DNA of 64,000 nucleotides from Oscillospiraceae bacterium (GTDB lineage Bacteria; Bacillota; Clostridia; Oscillospirales; Acutalibacteraceae): the NCBI GenBank assembly GCA_029219165.1, contig JAQXSW010000013.1:1-64000 (forward strand). The letters are read 5' to 3'. Of the stretch, positions 33,305 through 42,322 are shown piece by piece (the first letter of the stretch is position 1; every line of letters starts with the position of its first letter). The position numbers were made by a program, and so were the translations under genes. The notes beneath the pieces are model-generated. The model ran no database searches. It saw nothing but the letters and a program-made list of their open reading frames with translations, and was not told where the DNA came from.

Positions 33305-34303
33305 TTATTTCTTTAAATTGTGTCTGTCTTCAATTCCAGGGAATTTACTCATGTAGTTTTTCATTGATTTTTCATTTTCATTCCAGAATTGTTCGCGCTG
33401 TTTTTGACGATATTTAATTTCGGTAATTACATCTTCTCTGTGTTTCTTTCGTTCTTCTTCGAACTCAAGAATTCTTGATGCAATTTCTTTTTCAATATCG
33501 TCTAGGTGTTCATTTCTATCAGACAGACGTTTTTCACGTCTTTCGTAGAACTCATCAGTAAGTTCTTGAAGCTCTGCTTCAAATTCTGCATGCCTTTTTG
33601 TTAAATCTTCTCTTGCTTCTTCTAATTCTTTAATAATTTTTGCAACGTCTTCTTGTTCAGTGAATTCTTCATATTTATCTATAGATTCTATTGTGTTCTT
33701 GTAGATATCATAAGAAATGGTGTCTGAAACTTTCCTGATAGCTTCGTCCATAAGCTCAACTGTTCGAATATTTTTAGTAAATGTTCTAACACGTTTATCT
33801 GAAATAATTACGTCAATTACTAAAATTACAAGGAGAACCAGTGCAGGTATAAAGCCAAATTTAAAATTCAGAAGTTTTCTTACCATGAAAATGATAGGAG
33901 GGTTTACTACTCTAATAACAAGGAGACAGGCAAGCCCCCATATTATTGAAAACTCAAGGCAAATATAACCGTTTAAGTTGAATTTGTCGTTTGAGTAGTC
34001 CCACCATCTTTCATTATACTTCTTTTCAAGAAACCAACCGGTTAAATATTCAAGGGTAGATGTGAGAATTACGGAACCAATAAAGAGTAGGAATAAATTG
34101 GATTTAATAGGAGTTAGAATTATAAGAATTATAACCACTCCAAATCCATATATTGGGCAAAGAGGTCCAATGAGAAATCCTCTGTTTGAATAAATTCCAT
34201 GCTTTATTGCTGCATAGGCAACTTCAATTGCCCAACCTATAAAAGCGTAAATGAAAAATAAATATACAAGTTCCAAGGGTGTATAGGAAATTGTCAAACT
34301 CAT
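33305..34303 (-). CDS. PF06541 (putative ABC-transporter type IV) membrane protein with coiled-coil tail
   Basis: This 332-residue protein has about five helices with the PF06541 pattern: FIYAFIGWAIEVAYAAIKHG, NRGFLIGPLCPIYGFGV, and WWDYSNDKFNLNGYICLEFS. Residues from about 190 to the end form a long, highly charged helical or coiled-coil region. The family name implies an ABC permease, but no ATPase is nearby and function is unproven. The ATG at 34303 is chosen over a TTG at 34312 by ribosome-site spacing. It is the last gene of the potassium operon. Confidence 0.82.
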   Translation of the reverse strand: MSLTISYTPLELVYLFFIYAFIGWAIEVAYAAIKHGIYSNRGFLIGPLCPIYGFGVVIILIILTPIKSNLFLLFIGSVILTSTLEYLTGWFLEKKYNERWWDYSNDKFNLNGYICLEFSIIWGLACLLVIRVVNPPIIFMVRKLLNFKFGFIPALVLLVILVIDVIISDKRVRTFTKNIRTVELMDEAIRKVSDTISYDIYKNTIESIDKYEEFTEQEDVAKIIKELEEAREDLTKRHAEFEAELQELTDEFYERREKRLSDRNEHLDDIEKEIASRILEFEEERKKHREDVITEIKYRQKQREQFWNENEKSMKNYMSKFPGIEDRHNLKK

Positions 34304-34320
34304 TTTACTCAAGTCCTTTT

Positions 34321-35301
34321 TTATTTCATTGTAATTCCAAGAAGGTTATCAACGTTTTGAGCAATATAATCTGCATCTGCTGAAATTTTATCTAATTTTT
34401 CATGTATTTCGGCTTCTTCAAGCAAGTTCATATTTTCGTTGATATTCTTTGTTTCAACAATAATATTTTGAATTTTTGGAGCAATTTCATGGGAAATGCT
34501 TTTCAAAACTGTTGCCTTTGTACGTTCTCTTTCATGCAGTTTATATTCTCTCTTAGATTCTTCTTCAAGTGCATCACGTTCAATAGCAATTGTAATTTGT
34601 GAAAGAAGAGCAATAATACAGTCTTCTGTTTCTTTGTCCAATTCCTTTTGGGTGCAGTCAACAGAAACTACACCAATTGTTTTTTTCTTGCTTCTTATTG
34701 GAATATATTTACAGCCGGCCTCGGAAAATTCAGTTTCACCGTGTCCGCATTTTGCTGAGTTTTTATAGCACCATTTTTTTGCTTCATTTGTATCCGTTTT
34801 GTCAATGTCAAAATAGAAATTTACCGGTGCTTCTGCAAGTTTTGAAAGGGCTTCGTTTGAGTAAGTAATAATTCTGTCTTTTCCGTGGACAGTCAAGAGC
34901 CCCTGGTTTGCTTCAAATAACTTTTTGTGCAGTTCTTCCTCTTTTTTGGCTCGTTTAATTTGATATTGTAAACGAACAACAAGAGTATTTACTACAAGTG
35001 CAACAACAAAGAATATTACTGCTGAAAGCCAAAAGTTTTTGCTGTGGAGAGACCACTCAAAAGAAGGATATAGGAATAGAAAATTATGTGTTAAAAGGAA
35101 TAATATTGACGCAAATACAGTTGCAACAAACTGCTTTGTTTCCATTACAATAATAATAATTCCCAAAAGATATAGAGTCAGGAGATTTTCTGCATGAACA
35201 TGGTACATATCAAGTACATATGCCAGAAGGGTTGTAAGAACATATATTACAACAACTTGTGCTATGACAATTAATGCTTTTCGTGGTGTCATTTTGCGCA
35301 T
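34321..35301 (-). CDS. KdpD-like membrane sensor lacking the ATPase domain
   Basis: This 326-residue protein has four hydrophobic segments like the DUF4118 membrane domain of KdpD. A GAF-like domain follows (about 130-240), then a coiled helix and a HisKA-type segment SISHEIAPKIQNIIVE. It ends about 60 residues later, where the HATPase domain (N, G1, G2 boxes) should begin. No frameshift remnant follows, because the next gene starts nine bases on. It overlaps the trkH stop by 13 bp and is thus coupled to potassium uptake. It may act as a sensor or dimer partner without kinase activity. Confidence 0.82.
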   Translation of the reverse strand: MRKMTPRKALIVIAQVVVIYVLTTLLAYVLDMYHVHAENLLTLYLLGIIIIVMETKQFVATVFASILFLLTHNFLFLYPSFEWSLHSKNFWLSAVIFFVVALVVNTLVVRLQYQIKRAKKEEELHKKLFEANQGLLTVHGKDRIITYSNEALSKLAEAPVNFYFDIDKTDTNEAKKWCYKNSAKCGHGETEFSEAGCKYIPIRSKKKTIGVVSVDCTQKELDKETEDCIIALLSQITIAIERDALEEESKREYKLHERERTKATVLKSISHEIAPKIQNIIVETKNINENMNLLEEAEIHEKLDKISADADYIAQNVDNLLGITMK

Positions 35302-36791
35302 TTTCTGTTCTTCCTTTTCATTATAATTTCTTTAACATCAATGAAAATTCTTGAGAATCCAAGAATAACTATATAAACCTCTAAGCGGGCTATTATCATG
35401 CCGACAATTATTATCCACATTTCTGCATTGCTCATATCAGGGGAAATTAATCCAATAGACATACCCACAGTACCAAGAGCCGAGAAAAATTCAATAAAAG
35501 ACTCTGAGAAGCTGTTGCCACATAGTGTTAAACCGAATGTGCCAAGCATTCCTATTGCAAAATAAATGAGAATATAAGTATAGTTTCCGCTTTGCTCACT
35601 TTGAGTAATTTGTGAATGCTTGTCAAATCTTGTTATGTCTCTTGAATGCATTATTCTTTTTGGTTCAATTTGCTCTCTGACATCATATTTTAGACTCTTT
35701 GCAGCAAGAGCAATTCTATATGCTTTTATTCCTCCGGCCGTAGAGCCTGTATGTCCTCCGACAAGCATTAGAATTATTATTGGAACAATTGCAAAACTTG
35801 CTCTTGGAAGGAAATCATTGATGGTTGATAGTCCTGTTGTTGTAATTAGAGAAACCGCCTGGAATACGGCATTGTCAATTGCACTGAGAACATTTGGACA
35901 AATGTTCTCAACAAGGAACATTACAGTAATTATTGGTGTAACAATCGCCAATAGAAAGGCTGTTACCTTTGTTTCCGAATTGTTTAGAAATCTTCTGAAA
36001 TTTCCCTTTAAAAGGCAGAGACTTGCCATAAAATTTGTAGCACCAAGTAACATTAGAACTATTGTGACAATGTCTATTGGAACGCTATGCCAATAGCCTA
36101 TACTGTCATTCTTGGTTGAGAAACCACCGGTTGCAACAGCGGAAATTGCATGATTTACTGCATCAAATGGGTCCATTCCAAATATTATGTAAAGTGCGGT
36201 TCCTCCAATAATAAATCCTAAATAAATACAGAGGATGGTACGAGCAGAGTGGAGGAGAGAAGGTGTTAGACGATCAGTATGTCCCTCTGCCGAAAAAAGT
36301 TGCATACCATAGACGTTAGAAAGAATAGAACTCAAAATAAGGATAAGTCCTACGCCGCCAAACAAATGAAGCGTTGACCTATAAAGGAGCACTAAGTGCG
36401 ATGCATTCTCTACGTCAGTAATGGTAAATCCTGTTGTTGTAAATCCACTTGTTGTTTCAAAAATTGCCTGGGTGAATGTGTATTCTCCGGTCATCATAAA
36501 TGGTATTGAACCGATTAAAATAGAAACAAGCCAAATGAGAAGTACAATTACTGAACCACTATTTCGTTTTAGATTTTTGAGTTTATATCCGGTTGTGAAT
36601 TGTTTTATTAAGTATCCTGCAAAAATTGAAAGGACACCTGGAATAACAAAACATTGAATTGTGTCTTTTTCATCCGGATAAAATGGTGTTATGAGTACGG
36701 GAACAAGCATAATTATGCCAAGCATAATTATTACATACGCAAGAGCGCCCAGTATTGCTAAATACTCATAAGATGAACTTTTTTCCTTCAT
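35289..36791 (-). CDS. trkH: TrkH/KtrB-type potassium channel subunit
   Basis: This 500-residue protein has the fourfold membrane-pore-membrane layout. The four selectivity loops are visible: TTSGFTTTGFT, AVATGGFSTKN, ITTTGLSTIND and the late GTVGMSIGL. The block GGHTGSTAGGIKAYR is typical. It carries K+ (with Na+ or H+) across the membrane under control of TrkA/KtrA proteins, and two such genes lie directly upstream. Confidence 0.95.
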   Translation of the reverse strand: MKEKSSSYEYLAILGALAYVIIMLGIIMLVPVLITPFYPDEKDTIQCFVIPGVLSIFAGYLIKQFTTGYKLKNLKRNSGSVIVLLIWLVSILIGSIPFMMTGEYTFTQAIFETTSGFTTTGFTITDVENASHLVLLYRSTLHLFGGVGLILILSSILSNVYGMQLFSAEGHTDRLTPSLLHSARTILCIYLGFIIGGTALYIIFGMDPFDAVNHAISAVATGGFSTKNDSIGYWHSVPIDIVTIVLMLLGATNFMASLCLLKGNFRRFLNNSETKVTAFLLAIVTPIITVMFLVENICPNVLSAIDNAVFQAVSLITTTGLSTINDFLPRASFAIVPIIILMLVGGHTGSTAGGIKAYRIALAAKSLKYDVREQIEPKRIMHSRDITRFDKHSQITQSEQSGNYTYILIYFAIGMLGTFGLTLCGNSFSESFIEFFSALGTVGMSIGLISPDMSNAEMWIIIVGMIIARLEVYIVILGFSRIFIDVKEIIMKRKNRKCAK

Positions 36792-36801
36792 TAGATTACA
36801 C

Positions 36802-37464
36802 CTAGCTTCTAATAGCCGCTTCGGCTTTCTTTTGATTTTCAGGGGAAGTGATTATAAGAAGTTTATCTCCAACTTTTAATTCGGTTGTACCGGTAGGAAC
36901 TATGATGTCTGCTGAAGTTTTTCTTATAATACAGCCGATAATTGTATTTGCGGGAAGGGTAATGTCAATAAGTGTTTTGTTAACACAGCCAAAGGTTGGT
37001 TCAACTACTGTTTCAAATATTACAACACGGTCATCTTCAATATTCATGCCTTTTGTAATATTTTCAATGTTTGTAGCCTGTGCAATATATTGCGCAACCA
37101 TGTGAGTTGAACTGATTACTGTGTCCATTCCAAGTTCTTTGAAAATGTTAACGTTCTTTGGATTGGCTACAGTGCAGATAACCTTTTTAACGCCAAAGCA
37201 GCGTTTTGCATATTGGCAAATTGCAAGGTTGTCTGCGTCTCTATGAGTAAGGGCAACCAAAACGTCGAACCCTTTAATACCTGCTTCGTCAAGGACAAAA
37301 TATTTAGAAGGGTCACCAAAGAAAACTGGGGTTTTGTGAGTGTTTGTCAAATACTCACAATATGATTTGTCGTCGTTAATAACAATAACCTTATGTTTTT
37401 TCTTTACAAGTGTTCCAATGAGGAAGTCTGCCTGTGTTCTACCGCCGGCAACTACTATTCTCAT
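36802..37464 (-). CDS. trkA: TrkA/KtrA-type RCK regulator (NAD-binding plus TrkA-C)
   Basis: This 220-residue protein has an N-terminal RCK Rossmann fold and a TrkA-C domain (about 135-215, ending GDKLLIITSPEN). The usual first glycine motif is altered to VVAGGRTQADFL. It should form the cytoplasmic gating ring on TrkH. TrkA-C domains often bind c-di-AMP, but no ligand can be inferred here. It lies 10 bases upstream of trkH. Confidence 0.92.
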   Translation of the reverse strand: MRIVVAGGRTQADFLIGTLVKKKHKVIVINDDKSYCEYLTNTHKTPVFFGDPSKYFVLDEAGIKGFDVLVALTHRDADNLAICQYAKRCFGVKKVICTVANPKNVNIFKELGMDTVISSTHMVAQYIAQATNIENITKGMNIEDDRVVIFETVVEPTFGCVNKTLIDITLPANTIIGCIIRKTSADIIVPTGTTELKVGDKLLIITSPENQKKAEAAIRS

Positions 37465-37904
37465 AAGTCATCATCCTCCTCATTGTCATTTCCAAGGAGT
37501 GAATCCTCAAAGGCTTTCATTGAAAGCTTAAATGGATAGATGCCCTCAATATTGAAGCCTTGGATAAGAAGTTCCTTGTCTGTGTCTTCAAAACGTACAT
37601 AAACATTTGGAACACCGTAAATACGGCTTGCAATTTGTGAGAGTAAACTGTTCAAATTGTCATTTCCCGTTGTGGCAATAAAAACTGAAGCTTCATCAAT
37701 ATCTGCATATTGAAGTGTGTCAAGATCTATACCGTCAGCAGCAATTTCAATACCGCCAAAAGTTTCCGGTAGTTTCATGAAGGCATCTTCGTTATTGTCA
37801 ATTACAACAACTTGGTAGCCTTTATCTGAAAGCATGGAAGCAAGTCTTCCTCCAAGTCTTCCACAACCAACAATAATTACCTTTTCTCTTCTTTCAAGAA
37901 TCAT
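37461..37904 (-). CDS. TrkA-N-only RCK protein
   Basis: This 147-residue protein has a single RCK Rossmann domain with IIVGCGRLGGRLA (GxGRxG at 13-18) and the acidic VVIDNNEDAF. It ends in an acidic EEDDDL tail. It has no TrkA-C domain. Its stop overlaps the start of the full-length TrkA gene by four bases. A hetero-octameric ring from the two proteins is plausible but inferred. Confidence 0.9.
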   Translation of the reverse strand: MILERREKVIIVGCGRLGGRLASMLSDKGYQVVVIDNNEDAFMKLPETFGGIEIAADGIDLDTLQYADIDEASVFIATTGNDNLNSLLSQIASRIYGVPNVYVRFEDTDKELLIQGFNIEGIYPFKLSMKAFEDSLLGNDNEEDDDL

Positions 37905-37930
37905 GAAAATTCACGCTCCTAACCATGCAT

Positions 37931-37958
37931 AGTATATCATAAAGAAATAAAACTTCAA
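37931..37958 (-). promoter_or_regulatory. Promoter of the potassium operon
   Basis: On the minus strand TTGAAG (37958-37953) and TATACT (37936-37931) are separated by 16 bp. Confidence 0.65.
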
Positions 37959-38083
37959 TATAAATAAAAACTATATATTAAATATAATACAATAATATAT
38001 GGTGAAAAGTTGCACAAAAATAATTTCTGGTTCGTAGTTATTTTGTCCGTACAAACAAAATTCAAAATTTGTTCACAAATTGC

Positions 38084-38112
38084 TTGAATGTTGTTCTCAT
38101 AAAACATATAAT
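38084..38112 (+). promoter_or_regulatory. Promoter of the surface-protein gene
   Basis: TTGAAT (38084-38089) and TATAAT (38107-38112) are separated by 17 bp, 44 bases upstream of the start codon. Confidence 0.75.
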
Positions 38113-38155
38113 CCTGTTGTAAGATAATAACTTAATATTATTTGGGGGGTACAAA

Positions 38156-40924
38156 ATGAAAAACAGTAAGTTAAAAAGAGCTTTATCTTTTGTGCTTGCT
38201 TTTGCAATTGCATTTACAACTCTTGTAATAGCAGGTCCGGTAAGAACTAAAGCTGCAGGTACATACGCTACAAAAATATCTGAAGCTGAAGCAGATAGTG
38301 CAAAGGATTCGTATGAAATTGTTTATCAGGTTAAAGTCAATAATGACAGAAATGCTGAAGCAAAGTTTGATTTGACAACATTATCAGATAATGGAACCGG
38401 TGCAGAAAATGTATATAATGCACCAAATAAAGAACCTTTTAATGTACATGACGGTTTAGATTGGTGGAAAGATAAATATGCAGTTGTTCATGTTTCAAAT
38501 AATTCAAACGACTTCCCTTCAAATGTTTTAATTCAAGCAGTAGATGAAACATGGGATTTTGGCGTTAATTTTAAACTTCAAAACTTATCAGTTATAGTAA
38601 ATAATAAAAGTGTTTTATCAGATTTAAGCGAAGAAACAACATATAATAATTGTGATGCACATAATTTTCAAGTTCCAAAGGCAAACTTCCCTTACCTTGA
38701 TAAATACTATGCTGCTCTTTCAACAAATGAAACAGTAAATATTCCAAAGACCGGTACTGAAACTGTTTCAACAACATTCAAGGGCGTTGACCAGTACGGA
38801 GTTAAATATTCAAGTACTAATGTTGAATATTCACTTAGTAAAACACTTGAAGGTGTAAGTATTAATGCTACAACAGGTGTTGTTACAATTACAAATGATG
38901 CAAATAAAAATACTGATTTTAGCGTTGACGTTATTGCAACTGTAAAGACAGCAAACTCAACTAAAGAAGCTGCTGTTATTAATGTTGGAACAATCAATCT
39001 TGCAAAAACAAAATATGATGTAAAATTTGTTGATTATAATGACGCAGTTATTAAAGATACACAGCAAGTTACTTATGGAGAATCAGCTACAGCTCCTACA
39101 GATCCAACCAGAGTGGGCTATGATTTCTCAGGTTGGGATAAAGCTTTCAACGAAGTTAAAAGTGATTTAGTTGTAAAAGCAACATATAGCATAAAGACAT
39201 TTAATGTAACATTTAAAGATTATGATGGTACAGTAATTGGTAACCCACAGACAGTAAATTATGGTTCAGCTGCAACAGCTCCAACAGACCCAATAAGAAC
39301 TGGTTATAAATTCGTTGGTTGGGACCAAGCATTTGATAATGTAACTGATAATTTAGTTGTTACAGCCCAATACGAAATCATCAATTACACAGTTAACTTT
39401 GTTAAGGATGGAACTGTAATTAAATCTTTGACAAAGAATATTGAAACTCCAATTAATGCAATAGATATTCCGGTATCACCAAAAACAGATAAAGAAGGTT
39501 ATAACTTCCTTGGTTTTGCTGACGCTACCGGTAAAGTTCTAACATCAGACCAAATTGCAGCTCTTACAGTTACATCAGACATGACATTTACTGCTAAATA
39601 TGCAATTAAGCAATACAATGTTAAGTTTGTTAATGAAGGAGAAACAGTAAAGGAATTCAAAGTTGATCACAACGGTAAGGTTGATGCAACTAATTTCCCT
39701 GCTGATCCTACCAAAGAAGGATATGTCTTCATTGGTTGGGCTGATGAAGATGGAAACGTAATTGACGCTACTCAAAACATAAATATTGTTGTTACATCAG
39801 ACAGAACATTTACAGCAACATATAGAATTAGAACATTCACTGTTAATTTTATTGCAGACAGCATTGATTTTGTTAAGTCTGTAACTGTTGACTATGGTAG
39901 TGACGCAGAGGCTCCTACAACCGGTTATGAAAGAGAAGGTTATGAATTCAAAGGTTGGGACAAAGACTTCACAAACGTTAAGACTAACCTTGATGTAAAT
40001 GCAATATATGAAATAATTACATACATAGTAACATTTGTAGATGAAAATGATAATGAAGTTGCAACAGACGAATACACAGTTGAAGATCAAGGAATTGTTG
40101 TCCCTGAAGTTCCTGAGAAGGCTGGATACACAGGCGCGTGGGAAGAGTTTGATCTTTCAAAGCTTGGTGACATTGTTGTAAAAGCATTGTATGAAGTTAA
40201 TGAGTACACAGTAACTTTCGTAGATGAAAACGAAAATGTAGTTGCAACAGAAACATACACAATTGAAGACCAAGAAATTGAAATTCCTGCTGTTCCTGAA
40301 AAAGCCGGATACACAGGTGAGTGGGAAGACTTTGACCTTTCAAAGCTCGGTAATATTGTTGTAAATCCTGTATATACAGAAGTTCCTGCAACTGTAATTC
40401 CTGACAATACCCCACTTGCACCAACAACAGGTGGCAGTAGTAACAATGGCACAAATGGTAATGGTGGAAACACAAGTGGCAACGGTGGAAACACAAATGC
40501 AAATGCAAACACAAGTGCACCTGTAAACGTAGGTACAGATGCAAAAGCTAATATAAATACAAATGAATCTCCTGTTGCTGATGATCTTCCAAACGTTGAG
40601 AAGGTTACACTTGATGATGAAACACCTCTTGCTACAATTGAAACTTCAAATGGCACATGGAGTGTTATTGATATGATCCTCTGTGCTATAACACTTGCTA
40701 TTGCAGCATTTGTTATTCTTAAGAAGTCAAATGTTATTGCAATTGTAGTTGCAACAGCTATTGCAGCAATTGCAAATATTGCAGTATTCTTCTTAACACA
40801 GGATATGACAGGAAGTATGGTAGTTGTTGATAGTTGGACAATTTTATTTGCAGGCCTTACAATAGTAAGTATTGCATCACTTGCACTTTCATCAACAAAG
40901 AAAAAGGTTTCCTCTAAGAAATAA
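38156..40924 (+). CDS. Surface protein with InlB B-repeats and C-terminal membrane module
   Basis: This 922-residue protein has a signal peptide (about 1-33) and an unrecognised N-terminal domain (about 35-190). An Ig-like stretch follows (about 190-285). Seven Listeria-Bacteroides (Flg_new/PF09479) type repeats then follow, each with V-x-F near its start and a GY-x-F-x-GW or GYTG-x-W core. A Gly/Asn-rich linker comes next. The C-terminus has the sequence TPLA-...-W followed by three hydrophobic helices and a Lys-rich end. There is no LPXTG. It is probably an adhesin or stalk fixed in the membrane. GGGGGG lies before the ATG. It is a single-gene unit. Confidence 0.85.
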   Translation: MKNSKLKRALSFVLAFAIAFTTLVIAGPVRTKAAGTYATKISEAEADSAKDSYEIVYQVKVNNDRNAEAKFDLTTLSDNGTGAENVYNAPNKEPFNVHDGLDWWKDKYAVVHVSNNSNDFPSNVLIQAVDETWDFGVNFKLQNLSVIVNNKSVLSDLSEETTYNNCDAHNFQVPKANFPYLDKYYAALSTNETVNIPKTGTETVSTTFKGVDQYGVKYSSTNVEYSLSKTLEGVSINATTGVVTITNDANKNTDFSVDVIATVKTANSTKEAAVINVGTINLAKTKYDVKFVDYNDAVIKDTQQVTYGESATAPTDPTRVGYDFSGWDKAFNEVKSDLVVKATYSIKTFNVTFKDYDGTVIGNPQTVNYGSAATAPTDPIRTGYKFVGWDQAFDNVTDNLVVTAQYEIINYTVNFVKDGTVIKSLTKNIETPINAIDIPVSPKTDKEGYNFLGFADATGKVLTSDQIAALTVTSDMTFTAKYAIKQYNVKFVNEGETVKEFKVDHNGKVDATNFPADPTKEGYVFIGWADEDGNVIDATQNINIVVTSDRTFTATYRIRTFTVNFIADSIDFVKSVTVDYGSDAEAPTTGYEREGYEFKGWDKDFTNVKTNLDVNAIYEIITYIVTFVDENDNEVATDEYTVEDQGIVVPEVPEKAGYTGAWEEFDLSKLGDIVVKALYEVNEYTVTFVDENENVVATETYTIEDQEIEIPAVPEKAGYTGEWEDFDLSKLGNIVVNPVYTEVPATVIPDNTPLAPTTGGSSNNGTNGNGGNTSGNGGNTNANANTSAPVNVGTDAKANINTNESPVADDLPNVEKVTLDDETPLATIETSNGTWSVIDMILCAITLAIAAFVILKKSNVIAIVVATAIAAIANIAVFFLTQDMTGSMVVVDSWTILFAGLTIVSIASLALSSTKKKVSSKK

Positions 40925-40936
40925 TAGATAAAAATT

Positions 40937-40967
40937 GACCTCCCAATTTTTGGGAGGTCTTTTTTTG
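40937..40967. terminator. Bidirectional terminator
   Basis: The stem GACCTCCCA/TGGGAGGTC is followed by seven T on the plus strand. It is T-rich on the minus strand as well. Confidence 0.92.
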
Positions 40968-40971
40968 ATAA

Positions 40972-41238
40972 TTATTCTTCGTCAATTTTTTCAATCTTGA
41001 ATATGTTAAGTGTATCTACATCCGGACACGAAAATATTGCACAGCCCTTTGGCTGATTCGGTATTTCACCGCCATATCTCAGAATGTCAACGTATGGAAA
41101 TGCCACGTGCATAGCCATTGGGCAAAGTCCACCGCGTTCTGTATCAAAATCGTATGAATCGCCGATTTTGTGTCCTCTGTGACACTCTGCTGTTCCTTTT
41201 CGGTCTACTAGTGTTATTCTTATCTTCGGCCTTTTCAT
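40972..41238 (-). CDS. TIGR04076 family protein
   Basis: This 88-residue protein matches the small TIGR04076 family: the opening KIRITLVDRKGTAECHRGHKIGD, GLCPMAMHVAFPYVDILRYGGEIP and a late CPD. Conserved Cys and His suggest a metal or redox site, but no function is known. It begins at the base where the pyridoxamine kinase gene ends, so the two are coupled. Confidence 0.82.
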   Translation of the reverse strand: MKRPKIRITLVDRKGTAECHRGHKIGDSYDFDTERGGLCPMAMHVAFPYVDILRYGGEIPNQPKGCAIFSCPDVDTLNIFKIEKIDEE

Positions 41239-42062
41239 CAGTCAATCACCTCAAGACAAAGTTCAAGCGGAATTCCTTTATATTTATCTAAGTTGTCAAG
41301 ATTTAATTCAATCATTTTTCTAACAACAGTCATAGCTTTTTCCGTTGCTGAAGAGAGCGCGTTTCCATCCATAATTTTACCCATGAACACAGCGGAGAAA
41401 ATATCCCCTGTTCCAGGAAACCTTACAGGTATTTCGTCAAAATCAATACAGAAGTATTCCCCATTCTTGTGGTCAAAACCAATAACAGATTTCTGAGAAT
41501 TACCCTTTACCTTTGCACTCGTAATTACAACTGACTTGGCACCGAGATTTCTCAAGGTATCTATTATTTCATGATATTCCTCTTCTGTTGCCCCGTTTTT
41601 TTTGTATTCTACACCTGCCATGTACGCAGCTTCTGTATAATTTGGAACAATATAATCTGCAACAGACACGAGTTGCTTCATAAGTTCTACGGTATCCATT
41701 GTAATGCCATTGTAAAGGGAACCGTCATCGCCCATAATAGGATCAGTAAATATTGTGACCCCGTTTTTAGATTTTTCTTTACAAAAATCAATGATCAGTT
41801 CGGTTTGTTCTTTAGACACAATAAATCCTGTAGAGATTGCGTCAAAAGAAAAATCAAGTTGTTCCCATACATTCAGCGTATTCTTCATGTATGCCGTTGT
41901 GTCTAAAATATCAAACTTTCCATAGTCCAGTGTATTTGATACAATTGCTGTCGGAAGATTATATGTTTCATACTTCATGTGTGAAAGAACCGGAATCATA
42001 GCAGAGAGTGCTACCTTTCCATATCCTGATAAATCATTAATCAATAATATTTTTTTGCTCAT
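41238..42062 (-). CDS. Pyridoxamine/pyridoxal kinase
   Basis: This 274-residue ribokinase-fold enzyme of the PdxY/ThiD group phosphorylates B6 vitamers in salvage. It has the opening ILLINDLSGYGKVAL, TDPIMGDDGSLYNG, PNYTEAAYMAG and the catalytic loop RFPGTGDIFSAVF with Asp as the likely base. Sequence resembles the group annotated as pyridoxamine kinase in Clostridia. Confidence 0.9.
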   Translation of the reverse strand: MSKKILLINDLSGYGKVALSAMIPVLSHMKYETYNLPTAIVSNTLDYGKFDILDTTAYMKNTLNVWEQLDFSFDAISTGFIVSKEQTELIIDFCKEKSKNGVTIFTDPIMGDDGSLYNGITMDTVELMKQLVSVADYIVPNYTEAAYMAGVEYKKNGATEEEYHEIIDTLRNLGAKSVVITSAKVKGNSQKSVIGFDHKNGEYFCIDFDEIPVRFPGTGDIFSAVFMGKIMDGNALSSATEKAMTVVRKMIELNLDNLDKYKGIPLELCLEVID

Positions 42063-42290
42063 AGTGTTTTGCCTCTTTATATTATTTTTATGACATTATG
42101 AGCCCTTTTTAAGCAAAAAGCAAGTTGTTAACTTTACGGGACAAATTGCCGGCTGTTGATGGTAGACTTAAGTGCGAGTAAAATGTAGACTGAATATAGG
42201 TATTCAAGGCCAAGATATCTAAACTGACTGAAAGAGAGTTGACATTTATTCCAATATGTTTTAACAAGTCCTATACAAATGGAAAATATA
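42063..42290. other. Intergenic region without recognised content
   Basis: I see no coding sequence, tRNA or recognisable RNA here. It should hold the promoter of the pyridoxamine kinase operon, but no convincing promoter pair was found. Confidence 0.5.
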
Positions 42291-42320
42291 AAAAAGACCT
42301 CCTGGTTGGAGGTCTTTTTT
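42291..42320 (-). terminator. Terminator of valS-hypA
   Basis: The 12-bp stem AAAAAGACCTCC with its complement is followed by T on the minus strand. Confidence 0.9.
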
Positions 42321-42322
42321 GT

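Noticed and set aside
34321-34400. Frameshift explaining the missing ATPase domain of the KdpD-like protein
   Set aside because: The next gene starts about 17 bp after the stop, and no ATPase-like coding remnant is found in any frame.
37905-38155. c-di-AMP (ydaO) riboswitch in front of the potassium operon
   Set aside because: The promoter is within 60 bp of the first gene and no conserved ydaO segments are seen.
40087-40656. 189-residue minus-strand open frame inside the surface protein gene
   Set aside because: It is a low-complexity shadow of the Gly/Asn-rich linker and repeats, with no start signal.
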